This document shows, in pieces, positions 32,511 through 43,960 of a DNA stretch of 64,000 bases. The DNA is taken from assembly GCF_001659605.2 (NCBI RefSeq), contig NC_035164.2, positions 2,327,586 through 2,391,585 of the forward strand. The letters run 5' to 3'. Positions within the stretch are counted from its first letter, which is position 1. Each line of letters starts with the position of its first letter. The position numbers were made by a program, and so were the translations under genes. Source of the stretch: Manihot esculenta (lineage: Eukaryota; Streptophyta; Magnoliopsida; Malpighiales; Euphorbiaceae). The notes beneath the pieces were generated by a model that saw only the letters and a program-made list of their open reading frames with translations, made no database searches and had not been told where the DNA came from.

Positions 32511-34198
32511 TGGGATGTTGCTTGTTTGGCCATCTTGCTGTAATGGCTTAGCATTTAGTTGCTATTTGAAAAGTCGTTGGTCGGTAGGATATTAATTAAT
32601 TTTGTCTATTATTTGACAAATTTCAAATCGTACCCGACATTACATTTACTTTTTCTATCAACAAAACCGATCAAACAGAAAAAGGAAAGAAGAAAAAGTA
32701 AATTTGTTTAATTTATTAATAAATTTTATTTCGTTTTTCTTTTTCTATATCCCATAAAGAAAAAAAATAAAACAAAATTAAAATCAATAAATTTCTGAAG
32801 CCATCCATTAGAATTTCTAGATCCACCACAAGTTATTTGATGAAAGGATAGAAATTTGAACGAAAGGGTTGAGCTCCTCTACCTTTGGATAAGGAGGTTG
32901 TTGCAGTTGGTTTTTATATAATTTTTTATTTTTTTTTAAAATTTCAATGTTTGTAGGTAAAGTTTGTTCGGTTTTGTTATTATTGTTGTGTGCTTTAATG
33001 TTGTTTATTCTGACTATAATTAATTGAAGTATAAAGCGGTGAAGGTCAGTGAATCGTTCGCATTGAAGTAAATTTGGCTCCTTTAAAGCTGTTTTTTAAC
33101 AGTAATAGACTTAAAATGTCATGTGCGGATATCTGACAATGGATTTTAAAGAATTGAGATTTTTATTAAATTTTAAAATTTAATCTTATTTTTTATTTAT
33201 TTTTTATTTATTTTTTTTTCTATTTTCGAAAAACACCACTTTCATTGTTATCCTTTTAGGTATTAGAGGTCTATTGAATATCCTAACTAAATAACATATT
33301 ATTAATTAATTTAATAATTAATTAATATAAGTAATAACTAATATATCTAAAAATTAAGTGATTTAGTTTAAATAATTCGCTTATAATTATTAATTAAATT
33401 TAAATTTTTCTTTTTTTAATGTGATTAATTAATTAAATTTATACATTTATTGAGATTATTAATTAATTATGAATTAATCTATCATATTATAAATTAATTT
33501 AATTTAAAAAAAATAATGAGATTCGCCTATTTAAACATTAACTAAATAATAAAAAATTAAATAAATTACTTTTGAATTAATATCAATTAATAAATCACTT
33601 AAAATAGATTACGAGTTTTTATTTAATTATTTATTTCATCATTCCTTCACAAATATTTTTTTTTAAAAGTTTTTTTAAAATTAAATTTTTAATTAAAATT
33701 TTCTTTTCTCCCCCTTTCATTTTAACAATTTTTTTCTACTCTTTTCTCACTTAGCTTTTTAAATAAATAAATTTAAAATTTTTATAAAATCAACATTCAT
33801 TCGTCTTATTTATAATAATTATTAAATTAAAAAAAATAATTATAATCGACGGATTTCACACACGTCACTATTATTTTCTTTCTTTAAAACTATTTATTGA
33901 CTTGTTCTCTCCTAATGGGTTATATTTTGTTATCCGCTGAATTTTTTAGTATAATTAAATTTGTTTCATTATTTAGTTTTTTATTAGGGAAAATTTTAAT
34001 TAATTTTTTAATATAATTAAAAAATATATATTTTAACAAGGAATTTGAGCCGATAAAATTATATTTTTTTATTTTATTTAAATAAAAAAATTACCCATTA
34101 ATCTTTTAAAAAATTATTAGTTGATTTCTCAATTAATAAATTATTCTCTCTATTTTTAAAATTTTAATTTTTTTTTTAAATCAAGAAAATAAATATTA
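32511..34198. other. AT-rich intergenic DNA, nothing recognised
   Basis: Long A/T runs and ATTAATTA-type sequence. I find no gene, tRNA or clear repeat. Confidence 0.55.
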
Positions 34199-34690
34199 TT
34201 ATCTTGAACTATAATGCTCAAACAGACACTCAAGCATATCAACCCAGAGTTTAAAATGATCAAAACGAAGTAGTCTTATTCGCACTACGTCTAATCCAGC
34301 ATAACGAAATATTTGGATAAAGAAGCAGAATATCTTTACAATCTGAAACAATGACGCCAAACTCAGAAAGGTCCTCCGAATTTGAGCGAAAGGCAAAAAA
34401 TAAAACCTGACTATCAATGAAAATACTTACGGCTTGGAGGAAAGCATCACGAGCATACATTAAATATTGATGCAAGGCCAATGCCTCAGTAATAGCAGGA
34501 GAACCACGACCCTCAGTATAACCAGAAATTGTAATTGAAAAAACTCCTTCAGCACCAAATCCAAACAAATCCGAAATTGAGAAAGTGGTACAATCCACAT
34601 AAGCTAGCCAATCCGATGCACTAGAAGCCGAACTTACATTAATAGAGAGAAGACTCGGACCTGGTGCACGTTACTTATCAAGACCACAAT
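34199..34690 (-). pseudogene. LINE RNase H-like domain fragment
   Basis: On the minus strand: SSASSASDWLAYVDCTT, then ITEALALHQYLMYA, IDSQVLFFAF, EFGVIVSDCKDIL and CWIRRSANK, the RVT_3 (RNase H-like) pattern of plant LINEs. The end of the domain is frameshifted and no reverse transcriptase is attached. Confidence 0.75.
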
Positions 34691-35105
34691 GAAGATAATC
34701 TGTATAAAAAGTATTGGCAACACTATGGATAGCCTGATGTGTCAACACCTTATTATTTTACACTAAGGCAATCTGTTAAAATTAGAAATCATCATTTAAT
34801 GTTCCCTATTAACCGAATATAAAATAACTCTTTTATGGTATTAAATTAATTATATTTTAATTTCATTCCATTTCTTTTACTTCTCTTAATTGCTTCCCCT
34901 CTACTTCCAAACCCAATTATTAATAATAAAAATTAAATACAGATCATAATCTAAATGAATCAAACCGCAATTTTGTATAATATAGCATTCTTAAGATAAG
35001 TCTTTTTCTTGGATAATGGCTACATTTTCACAATTTCTAAATATATTTTAGATAAAATTTAAGCCACTTAACTATTATTGGAAAACAGTGCCGAATCGAT
35101 TAAAT
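34691..35105. other. AT-rich spacer, nothing recognised
   Basis: No gene or clear repeat seen. Confidence 0.5.
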
Positions 35106-35321
35106 ATAAAAGTCAAATTTTAGTAAAAAGAAAATTTTTTTATATACTCAATTAATAGAATGTAATTAAATATAAAATCTGTAATAATTTTTAATATGTT
35201 TATTAATTATTGATTTATTGAGTGAGTGTGCATAAGCTCAATTGCGTATAAAAATTCCCTTACTTCCAATTTAAGGTTTAAAGAAACATCTTTAGTAAAC
35301 ATATGAAATTGGAAATTTGGT
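35106..35321 (+). repeat. Partial copy of the 37305/39291 repeat
   Basis: It shares the segment from ATACTCAATTAATAGAAT to AAACATATGAAATTGG with 37740-37945 and 39720-39930, including CTTAAAG and GTGCATAAGCTCAA. It is the end part only of the 730-bp repeat. Confidence 0.8.
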
Positions 35322-35544
35322 TCTTTATCCCTTAAAACTTTGAAAAGGGACAAAAGGTATAAGGAATTTGAACAAAATGGATTCTTGGTGTCTCAACTCA
35401 GAAGATTATTTGACATTTCTTAGGTTCAATTTTGGTTGAGTGGTTAAAAAATTTTAAAATTTTTTTGATATATACTGATAAAAAATTGATTAGATTTTAA
35501 CATGAGTTTTAATTAATATTATTCAGTTAAAACGATATAAGAGA

Positions 35545-35875
35545 AAAGATAAACTAAAATACGAAAAATTTTATTAAAATTTTTCAAAGATTAAAAAGTG
35601 AGTTTCTAATAGGTAAGGAATGCTATTTATAATAAAAAAAATTTTAATATATAAAATTATAAAAATATCCAAAAAAATAATTAAAATGCAAAATTCATCC
35701 ATAAACAATGAAATTTTCATATCGAACTTTATAATAAGATCTGTGGCCCTCGTCACATTTTTGAAAGTCGTGCGTCTCGAAATTCTCTTTCTGAAAAGCT
35801 ATCGTGGATCTCTATCGAACATCAGCAGTAAAAATTAGGTTCGGTCCAAATCTATCGTAGAAACCAAGACTAATT
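35545..35875 (+). repeat. Dispersed repeat, copy 1 (partner at 48505-48820)
   Basis: The two copies share GAAAAAGTGAGTTT-like sequence, ATTTATAAT, a block around CGTGCGTCTCGAAATTCT, ATCGAACATCAGCAGTAAAAATTAGG, and the end AAGACTAATT. They are about 80 percent alike by eye. The repeat type is unknown. Confidence 0.75.
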
Positions 35876-36276
35876 ATTTCGTGTCATATACATATGAATT
35901 AAGTCACTTTAAGGTATGAATTAATTCAAATTATTCATTATTTCAGTATATAAAAAGAATTTTATGTCAAACTTCAACCTCAAATCTTTCTAAATAAAAA
36001 GATTTTTCTTATTCCGAAAAAGTAAATTTAGATTTAATTCTTTTAGAGCATAAATCAAGTTGATTGATAATTCTATCTTAAAGAGGTAAATTACATATCA
36101 AGTCATACAAGTCATTTAGTTTTTAGATCATTTCAAATTTTCTATAAATTTAAAACAAGTTACGTGTATTTTAATTTAAAAAATATTATCTATATTAGTA
36201 ATTGAGTATATACGTTCTAGTATAAAATATTAAAATTTTTTATAAATGGAGAAAAGAAAAGAAAAGAATTGGGAAG
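35876..36276. other. AT-rich spacer, nothing recognised
   Basis: No gene or clear repeat seen. Confidence 0.5.
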
Positions 36277-36746
36277 AGGGGTGAGCATTCGGTCGGTTCG
36301 GTTTAAAACCGAACCGAACGGAATAAATCAAAAATCGAAATTTTAGTATTTATAAAAACTAAATCGAACCGATTTTGGTCAGAAACCGAATCGAATCGAA
36401 CCGATCTGATTCGGTTCGATTCGGTTCGATTTGATCTGTTTCGATTTTTAATAATTTTTTAATTTTTTTACACTTTATTTTTAATGTTTTAAAATTTAAT
36501 TAAAATATTTTAATTTTAATATGATTTAATTTCTCTATATTATTAAAAAAACATATTATTATCACTAATCGGTTCGGTTCGGTTTTTTTAGTTTTTTTCT
36601 GATCAAAACCGAACCGAACCGAAATAACCGAAATTTCTGAAATTAAAAACCGAACTGAACCGAAATGTATAAAAAATCGAACCAAATTTTCAAATCGATT
36701 CGGTTCGATCGGTTTTTTCAATTTGAACCGAATACTGCTCACCCCT
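36277..36746 (+). mobile_element. MITE of the GGTTCGG family, best-preserved copy
   Basis: 470 bp with inverted ends AGGGGTGAGCA...TTCGG and CCGAA...TGCTCACCCCT, subterminal CGGTTCGG repeats, and the central block ATATGATTTAATTTCTCTATATTATT. The many intact CG dinucleotides mark it as the youngest copy here. I see no target duplication. The right terminal sequence is nearly that of the Pack-MULE-like element at 24682. Confidence 0.85.
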
Positions 36747-37117
36747 AGACCTGATTATATAAAAAAAAATTGAATTTTTTGAGAGTTTTTTTTTATGATA
36801 GATAAGATATCTATGTCTTTAGGTTTTTATGTAATTTGATGCTAATTTAAATAGAATAAATTTATTTTTGTTTATTTTTTTAATTTTATTTTTAAATCTT
36901 ATTTTGAAAGTTCATGAAATATGGTTCTGATTTAACTGATTGAATAATAAATGCATGTTTAAAGTGCTCATTACTTTTTTATATGAGTGATATTAAAAAA
37001 CTTGCCTAAACCATGTTTTTATAGTTAAATGATTCAGCGGTGTCATTAAAGAAAAGAAAAGGAAAAAAAAAAAAAAGAACATGAAAAAGGCAAAAAGAAA
37101 AATAAATTATTACACTC
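36747..37117. other. AT-rich spacer, nothing recognised
   Basis: No gene or clear repeat seen. Confidence 0.5.
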
Positions 37118-37290
37118 GTATGACCCACTCCTCTCCTAATTTGGTTATTTGGTTATCAACCCGATTCTTCAAGTGGTGCGATATTTGACAACCCCTTAAA
37201 GTGATTTTTTATGGAAAAATCGATGTTTGAGAGAGTCACTTTTTTTGCACCATTTAAAAAATAGTGTTCATACCTTTAGTTAAGTTACTA
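37118..37290 (+). repeat. Duplicated segment, copy 1 (partner at 38660-38830)
   Basis: Both copies read TATGACCCACTCCTCT, GGTTATCAACCCGAT, GTGCGATATTT and GGAAAAATCG, and each precedes a copy of the 730-bp repeat. Confidence 0.8.
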
Positions 37291-37304
37291 TGGGTGGAGG
37301 AATT

Positions 37305-38028
37305 TGATGAGTTATTAAAACTCACTACTTTTTTTATATTAATAAATAAATTTTTACTTTGAATTTTAATTTTAGATAAGTTTAGCTTAAAATATGAAAA
37401 GTAACAGGCAAATACTATTTTAAAACTATTTTAGACCAACAAGTTCTACTTTACTCAAGGTTGTAATTAAGCTCGAGGAATAAACAGTAAAGTTTCAGTT
37501 TTGATAACTATATAAAATTTATATTATGTCAGATAGCTACTGTAAATACGATCAGATTAAAAATTAAAATAATAGGAGTAAAAAAATTTATTGACTTTTC
37601 TTTTTTTAAATTTAATATTTTTTCTTTTTTATTTTTTGGTTAGGAAAAAGACTTATAAACCGTCTTAAAAGTAAAAAGGCTTGTTTTAGAAGTATAAAAA
37701 AAGGTCATATATGGATTTCAACTGAAATTTTATGTCAAGTAAAATTTTAGCAAAAGAAAAATTTTTTTATACACTCAATTAATAGAATAGATTAAATATG
37801 AAATCTGTAATAATTTTTAATATGTTTATTAATTATTAATTTATTGACTGAGTGTGCCTAAGCTCAAGTGCCTATAAAAATTCCCTTACTTCCAATTTAA
37901 GGTTTAAAGAAACATCTTTAGTAAACATATGAAATTAGAAATTTGGTTTGGATAAATCAAGAAAAGCAGGGCAAGAACATAAGTGTGCTTAAAGTTCTTA
38001 GCAGAGTTTGAAGCCCATAATGTTTCAC
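37305..38028 (+). repeat. LTR-like 730-bp direct repeat, copy 1
   Basis: It begins TGATGAGTT after the purine-rich GGGTGGAGGAATT and ends with GCCCATAATGTTTCAC, where the match to the copy at 39291-40020 stops. The preceding purine tract and the abrupt ends suggest an LTR, but no TG...CA pair, primer site or coding region is attached. Confidence 0.6.
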
Positions 38029-38417
38029 CTGAACTTTGAAGGCAGCAATATCCTTTCCAAGCAAATGGGATTAAAGAAAGGCATGGAAAATGGATTTTTG
38101 GTATTCACAACCAAAGAGGGACAACATTGGTGAAAGTGAAACATAACTGGGACCCAATAATTTAGTTAGTGTCCCACACAAAATGCTCTCCAAACTTCCT
38201 CACCTCTCCTTCTAAAGGAGACATTTTAAGCACCCCTTGCCCTTATCCCCATTAACCCACACCATAACTACTTATTACATTCCTTTCCTTTTGGGTGTGT
38301 GGACTTGGTCATTAGTGAAGGACCCACTTTGAATATTGGCCCAGTTTAATTAGTCAATTATAAGTTTAAGAATTCCAATGAACTTGTGAAAAATGTAAGT
38401 ACTTTAATTTTCTTCCG
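38029..38417. other. Unique-looking spacer, no feature recognised
   Basis: Less AT-rich than its surroundings (38090-38300 has several C-rich runs), but I find no reading frame. Confidence 0.5.
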
Positions 38418-38640
38418 ACTTCTATTGTTAATTGAAATATTTGAAATATTTGAGGGGTTGAATTCTTTTGGGTGATCCAGATGAATATTTTTTTATTATA
38501 TTAATTTTTTTTATAAAAAATAAATAAAATTATAAATTTTTAGCAAATAATTTTATCTATTGCAGAAAAAACAAGTAAAATAATTCTCCATGTTACTGCA
38601 GAAATATACAGTAATTTTTAAATCATTACACTTAATTTAT
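38418..38640 (+). repeat. Dispersed repeat, copy 1 (partner at 41270-41510)
   Basis: It shares TTGAGGGGTTGAATTC, GATCCAG, AAAATTATAAATTTTTAGCAA, TTTTATCTATTGCAGAAAA and CAGAAATATACAGTAATTTT with the second copy, in the same order. Confidence 0.8.
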
Positions 38641-38659
38641 GGTTTTAAAGAAAAATAAG

Positions 38660-38830
38660 TCTGGACTCCTATGACCCACTCCTCTACTCATTTGGTTATC
38701 AACCCGATAATCCAAATAGTGCGATATTTTACAACCTTTAAAGTAATTATTTATGGAAAAATCGGTGTTTGGGAGAGTATTAACTCTTTTGGGCCATTTA
38801 AAAAACTTACCCCATGCCTTTAGTTAGGTG
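38660..38830 (+). repeat. Duplicated segment, copy 2 (partner at 37118-37290)
   Basis: Same content as copy 1. About 460 bp of further sequence separates it from its 730-bp repeat copy, whereas in copy 1 they touch. Confidence 0.8.
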
Positions 38831-39290
38831 ATTATGAGTGAAACTAGAAACCAGCTGAGCTGAACAATTTAGAGCAAGTGATTCAGTAACTATTTGTTTC
38901 ACGTTTACTTAATCAGTTTCATGCAAGATATAATAGAAAGTATAATAAAACTCTCCAAAATCTTTAAATTTTATTGATCTAATCAAAATTTTTAAAGTCT
39001 ATTCTCTTGTAAGAGTAGCTTAAATTTAAAAAGATGGCATTTTAATATTGTGTGTACTTAAAATTGGATTCAAGACTTACTTTATGTCTTGAGAAATATA
39101 TTTCAAAAGCGAGACTTCATATAGTGAACTTTGGTGAAATTAAGATATTTCTATTAGTATCCTATTGTATGATGATTTTGTTCTTTGCTTTACACAATCA
39201 AATTTCAATTGGTTGAGAAAAGGGCTATATTTTTTGGGAATCTGGATTTATGTGCTTGAGGACAAGCAATATACTATGTGTGGAGGAATT
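38831..39290. other. Spacer ending in a retroelement-like polypurine stretch
   Basis: The last 50 bases read CTTGAGGACAAGCA...GTGTGGAGGAATT, like the end of the internal region of plant gypsy elements just before a 3' LTR. The rest is AT-rich without recognisable coding. Confidence 0.45.
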
Positions 39291-40020
39291 TGATAAGTTG
39301 TCAAACTCACTACTTTTTTTCATATTAATTTTCATAATTTTGTTATTTTTATGATAAAAAATGAATTTTTATTTAAATTTTAATTTTTGAACAAATTTAG
39401 AGCTAAAAGTATGAAAAGTAATCAACAGATACTATTTTAAAACTGTTTTGGACCAACAAGTTCTGCTTTACTCAAGGTTGTGACCACAGACAGTAAAGTT
39501 TCAGTTTTGATAGCTATATAAATTTTAAATTATGTTAGATAGCTACAAATACGATCAGATCAAAAATTAGAATAACAACAGTAAGAAAATTTATTGAATT
39601 TTTTTTTTAAATTTAATATTTTTTTTTTTAGGAAAAAAGCCATAAAAAAGGCTATTTTAGAAGTAGAAAGGCTTGTTTTAGAAGTAGAAAAAATGCCATA
39701 TATGGATTTCAACTGAAATTTTATGTCAAGTGAAATTTTAGCAAAAGAAAATTTTTTTTATACACTCAATTAATAGAATATGATTAAATATGAAATCTGT
39801 AATAATTTTTAATATGTTTATTAATTATTAATTTATTGACTGAGTGTGCATAAGCTCAAGTACGTATAAAAACTCCCTAACTTTCAATTTAAGGTTTAAA
39901 GAAACATCTTTAGTAAACATATGAAATTGGAAATTTGGTTTGGATAAATCAAGAAAAGCAGGGAAAGAACATAAGTGGGCTTAAAGTTCTTAGCAGAGTT
40001 TGAAGCCCATAATGTTTCAC
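39291..40020 (+). repeat. LTR-like 730-bp direct repeat, copy 2
   Basis: It begins TGATAAGTTGTC directly after the polypurine-like tract and ends ATAATGTTTCAC. It matches 37305-38028 over its whole length with small indels. Taken with its preceding tract it is a likely old 3' or solo LTR. Confidence 0.6.
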
Positions 40021-40284
40021 TGTCTTCATTGCATCATCAATGTTGCTCTACTTCTATTAGTAATAGTATATATTTTAGTAATAGTATGTTGAACTTTAAA
40101 AAAATAAATTGAATTTTTTAAAAAAATGTGGATAAGACATAATTAATAATCACTCAAGGTATATCATGCGTTGTATGAGACCACGCGGTACAGTTCCAAT
40201 AAACTGTGACGCTTAGTTATTCAAATCTCACCAAAAAAAAAAATATAATCAACAAAATGATCGGTGCTCCAAATAATTGAAGGC
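40021..40284. other. AT-rich spacer, nothing recognised
   Basis: No gene or clear repeat seen. Confidence 0.5.
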
Positions 40285-40760
40285 TCGCCACGTATGTCTG
40301 ATAGTAGGGGGTTGTTGTCTCGTACCCTCAGTTTTGCTAGCAGTTGCTCCTTTAATTAGCTTCTCCAGCTTTTGATCTATATTTACCTATTATCTCTTTG
40401 GCCTTGTCTCCAGGCTGTAGTTTCTCTCAAATTCTTCACTTTCTGACCTTTCTGCTGACTCAGAAAAATAGATTTCAGCCCCGTAGTTCTCAATAAGCTC
40501 CTTTACTACTCAACCTCTCATTTTTCCTTTACATAACTACTCTTGAATTCAAAGTATTAGATTAAACTTGTCATTTTTTTTTATTTATTGACTTGAACGT
40601 CGGAGTGTTGTCATGAGCATCAACCCTTGAATTCAAAGTATTAGATTACACTTGTCCTTCTTTTCAGTTTATTGATTTGAGCGTCGAAGTGCTATTATAG
40701 GCGTCAATCACTTCACGTTTTCTTTTTTACAGATTGACCAAACGCAATACAGTTTCGTTT
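40285..40760 (-). pseudogene. Tat-lineage gag remnant with leader/LTR debris
   Basis: The minus strand reads VVKELIENYGAE, SESEEFERN and NIDQKLEKL, matching the gag of element F (RRVRELIENDE, GSETWEEEY, SVDQKLQKM) in the same order, with stops between. To its right (40552-40705) a unit of about 77 bp is duplicated, containing TTGAATTCAAAGTATTAGATT and GACTTGAACGTCGGAGTG, the latter typical of Tat LTR ends. An old fragment. Confidence 0.7.
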
Positions 40761-41269
40761 CGGTCACTATCAAGTAATAATTAATTTAAATTTCAAAAAT
40801 TCCCAAAAACAATGTTGAATTAACAGTATTTATTTAGTTTATTAGGTTGGATTAACTCCAAGTTACACCTTAGAATTTTGAATCATGACACTATTTATCT
40901 TTACTTTAATTGTAATGGTTCATATTTAATGATTCATATTTGATAAGGATAATGACTATATTTTAGAATTTAGATAGTTGTATTTTAATAGCTGGTATAG
41001 AATTATTCATTTAAAATAGTTAAAGATAAGTTTAGTAACAGTTTAAAATTGTTATATAACAAATTCAATTCTTTTATTATATATAATAATTATTTTATTA
41101 TCCGCTAAATTTATTGTGTTTCACAGCTAAAACAACTAAGATACGCTTTTTAAATTTGATTTTTTTGATATAATTTTTCAATTTTAGCGTATTGAGGTGA
41201 GACATTATTATCATAAAGCGAATGAAGTGGCTAATAAATTGGCCAACACAGTATACTTAGAATACTTTA
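40761..41269. other. AT-rich spacer, nothing recognised
   Basis: No gene or clear repeat seen. Confidence 0.5.
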
Positions 41270-41510
41270 AATCTTCTATTAATTGAAATATTCGAGGGGT
41301 TGAATTCCCTTTAATGATCCAGGTGAATGTGAATAATAATTTTTTATTTTTTTTATTATTTTAACCTCTTTATATAAAAAAATAAATAAAATTATAAATT
41401 TTTAGCAAACAATTTTATCTATTGCAGAAAAAAAACAAGTAAAATAATTCTCCATGTTATTGCAGAAATATACAGTAATTTTTAAATCATTACACTTAAT
41501 TTAAATATAT
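41270..41510 (+). repeat. Dispersed repeat, copy 2 (partner at 38418-38640)
   Basis: Same ordered blocks as copy 1, with an extra insertion of about 25 bp rich in T. Confidence 0.8.
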
Positions 41511-41936
41511 TTTATAATAATTTCCGGCAGTTTCTTTAGATTAATTATATTTTAGTGGATATAATTAATTAATTAAAAATAAGTATATAAATAATCTATC
41601 ACAAAGTTTTTTCTTTCCCTTTTTTTCTACTGATGAAAGCAACGAAGCAACTTTAGGAAATATGATTGAGATAAAATCTTGACTGATTAATTAAGTTTAG
41701 GTTAATAAATATTTTTATAAAAATAAATGAGTGAATGATCTGAAAAGTGGTCAATAGGTTTTGCTTTATTTTGGCTAAAGAACTTTCCTTGCTTTAATTG
41801 TTTTTCCCATGACTTTCTTTATACTTAGCAGGATTTTTCCCATTTAACAACTTCTTGTTGATTATTGCTACCTAAATCATCATTTGCATTCATATCTTAA
41901 ATGTAACAATTTCCGAGCAATAATTATTATTTTCAA
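41511..41936. other. AT-rich spacer, probably old copia LTR near its right end
   Basis: The last part may be the LTR belonging to the copia remnant at 43134, since the TIR element at 41937 sits between it and the primer site. Otherwise no feature recognised. Confidence 0.4.
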
Positions 41937-42109
41937 GGGAGATTTATAATTTAGTCCCTGAATATTGCTATTATTAACAAGTCAGTTCCTGTATTTTTAG
42001 AAACCTATTAAAACGTCCTTATCTTTTCTCTCCGTCAATAAAATAGTCCTTCCATCTATTTTTGCCGTTAAAAATATAGGAAAATACTAAATTACCCCCC
42101 ATTATTTTC

Positions 42110-42470
42110 CTCTTCTTTCTTCTCCTTCTTCCTTTTCTTCTTCATCAATTCTTCCTCCTTCTTCCTTTTCTTCTTCATCAATTCTTCCTCCTTCTTCTGC
42201 TTCTTCTTCTCCTTTTGCTTCTTCTTCTTCTTCTTCTTCTTCTTCTCCTTCTCCTCCTCCTCCTTCTTCTTCTTCTTCTTCTTTTGCTTCTTTTTCTTCT
42301 TTTTCTTCTTTCTCTTCTTCTTCTTCTCCTTCTTCTTCTTCTTCTCCTTCTTCTTCTTCTTTTTTCTTCTTTTTCTTCTTTCTTCTTCTTCTTCTTCTTC
42401 TTCTTCTTCTTCTTCTTCTTCTTCTTCTTTTTTGGAGGAGGAGGAGGAGGAGGAGAAGAAGAAGAAGAAA
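42110..42470. repeat. TTC/CTT microsatellite, about 360 bp
   Basis: Mostly CTT units with CTC and TTT variants; at the left a duplicated 33-bp unit TTCTTCCTCCTTCTTCC..., at the right a short inverted AGG/AAG stretch (42436-42470) that can pair with it. The open frame it creates (polyleucine) is not a gene. Confidence 0.92.
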
Positions 42471-42900
42471 AGAAAAGATAGGGACTATTTCGTTGATAAA
42501 AAGAAACGATAAGGACGTTTTAATAGATGTGAGAAAAGATAGGGACTATTTTGTTGACAAACAAAAACGATAAGGACATTTTAATAGATTTCTAAAAATA
42601 TAGGGAGAGATGATTTCGTTGACGGAAAGAAACGATGAGAAAGGACTATTTCGTTGATGGAAAGAAACGATAAGAACATTTTAATAGATATAAGAAAAGA
42701 TAGGGACTATTTCGTTGATGGAAAGAAACGATAAGAACATTTTAATAGATATAAGAAAAGATAGGGACTATTTCGTTGATGGAAAGAAACGATAAGAACA
42801 TTTTAATAGATATAAGAAAAGATAGGGACTATTTTATTGATGAAAAAAAATGATAAGGACGTTTTAATATATATGAAAAAAGATAAAAACATTTTACTAG
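42471..42900. repeat. Tandem array of about 61-bp units
   Basis: About seven units with the core AGGGACTATTTCGTTGATGG followed by AAAGAAACGATAAGAAC and TTTTAATAGATAT; three in the middle are nearly identical, with a 61-bp step (for example 42711 to 42772). The same core occurs once in the right TIR. Confidence 0.9.
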
Positions 42901-43133
42901 ATTTTTGAAAATGTAAGGACTAAATAAATGATTTTATTTAAGGGTAAAATTGGATTTTAAAAATTTTCTCTCTCCTCCTTTATCTAATTTTAACGGAAAA
43001 TGGGACGGAAGGACTATTTCGTTGACAGAAAGAAAACATAAGGACGTTTTAATAGGTTTCTAAAAATATAGGGACTAACTTGTTAATAATGGCAATACCC
43101 AGGGACTAAATTGTAAATCTCCCTATTTTCAAT

Positions 43134-43960
43134 TTTCTCAGTCTTATAACATGGTATCAGGAGAAACAATCATTTCTTTCTTTCGTTTTCTCGAGAAAAT
43201 CCTTCTTTCTCCATGGCTGGAACTCCCCAAAATGATCATCTGTAGAACCCTAACAAAAATCCTCTTTTGGTATTAGTTTCACTTGCTCTTACTGAATCCA
43301 ATTACCATCGTTGGGCAAGAGCAATGAGAATAGCCCTGTCCTCTAAAAATAAACTGAAGTTCATCTATGGAACTCTGTATACCTGAACCAAAAACATATG
43401 TACAAGCTATCAAGGATGATAATACAAAAATTTCAAGAATGACACATTTCCTTGATAGTACTTACAAGATCAAGGATCTTGGGACTTTGAAGATTTTTTT
43501 TAGGACTAGAAATTGCTAGAACTAAGCAAGGGATTTCAGTTTGTCAAAGAAAATATGCACTTGAGATTCTTTCAGACATTGGTTACTTGGCATGCAAGCC
43601 AGCCAGCACTACCAATGGATCCACACTCAAAGTTAAGTAATGATACAGGTGATCCTCTAGAAGATGCTTCTATTTATTCATCTGTTACCAGTCATTTCCA
43701 GTGCTCAGTTGGCTAATATTTACACCAAAGCTCTCCTTGTGTCACGCTTTCAATCCTTTATCCTCAAGTTGGGAATGGTTGACATACATTCTCCGGCTTG
43801 AGAGCGGAGGGGTCTTAACTGAAGAAGAAGCTATCACAAAGAAGGAGAATCATCTGTAGGGAATCATCTGTGACATCCAAAGACCTGAACTTTCTGTACA
43901 ATTCTATTCACCAATTTCATGTGTATTCATCTGTATTTCCAGTTAACCTGTTCTTTCATT
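43134..43960 (+). pseudogene. Ty1/copia remnant, internally deleted
   Basis: The primer site TGGTATCAG (43152-43160) is followed by a gag start (MAGTPQND, then LVSLALTESNYHRWARAMRIALSSKNKLKF), typical of copia. A jump leads to reverse transcriptase ([39 protein letters not shown]) and then to the polyprotein end (QLANIYTKALLVSRFQSFILKLGM) and a purine tract GAGAGCGGAGGGG near 43800. Frames are broken by stops. The MULE-like element at 41937 seems to sit in its 5' LTR. Confidence 0.85.

Larger units (their letters stand above)
41937..43124 (+). mobile_element. Long-TIR MULE-like element with TTC microsatellite
   Basis: 1188 bp with inverted ends of about 130 bp (GGGAGATTTATAATTTAGTCCC at 41937 and its inverse at the right end, continuing through GTCCTTATCTTTTCTCTCCGTC-like sequence). 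It is flanked by the 9-bp direct repeat TATTTTCAA (41928-41936 and 43125-43133). The interior holds a TTC microsatellite and a 61-bp tandem array derived from the TIR itself. No transposase. A worn copy lies at 51141-51871. Confidence 0.75.

Noticed and set aside
36277..36746. Tested for an 8-10 bp target duplication at the best-preserved MITE
   Set aside because: The flanks (ATTGGGAAG and AGACCTGAT) do not match, so I do not claim one for this copy.
42215..42481. Open frame of 88 codons, nearly all leucine
   Set aside because: It is the translation of the CTT/TTC microsatellite, with no domain and no fixed start.
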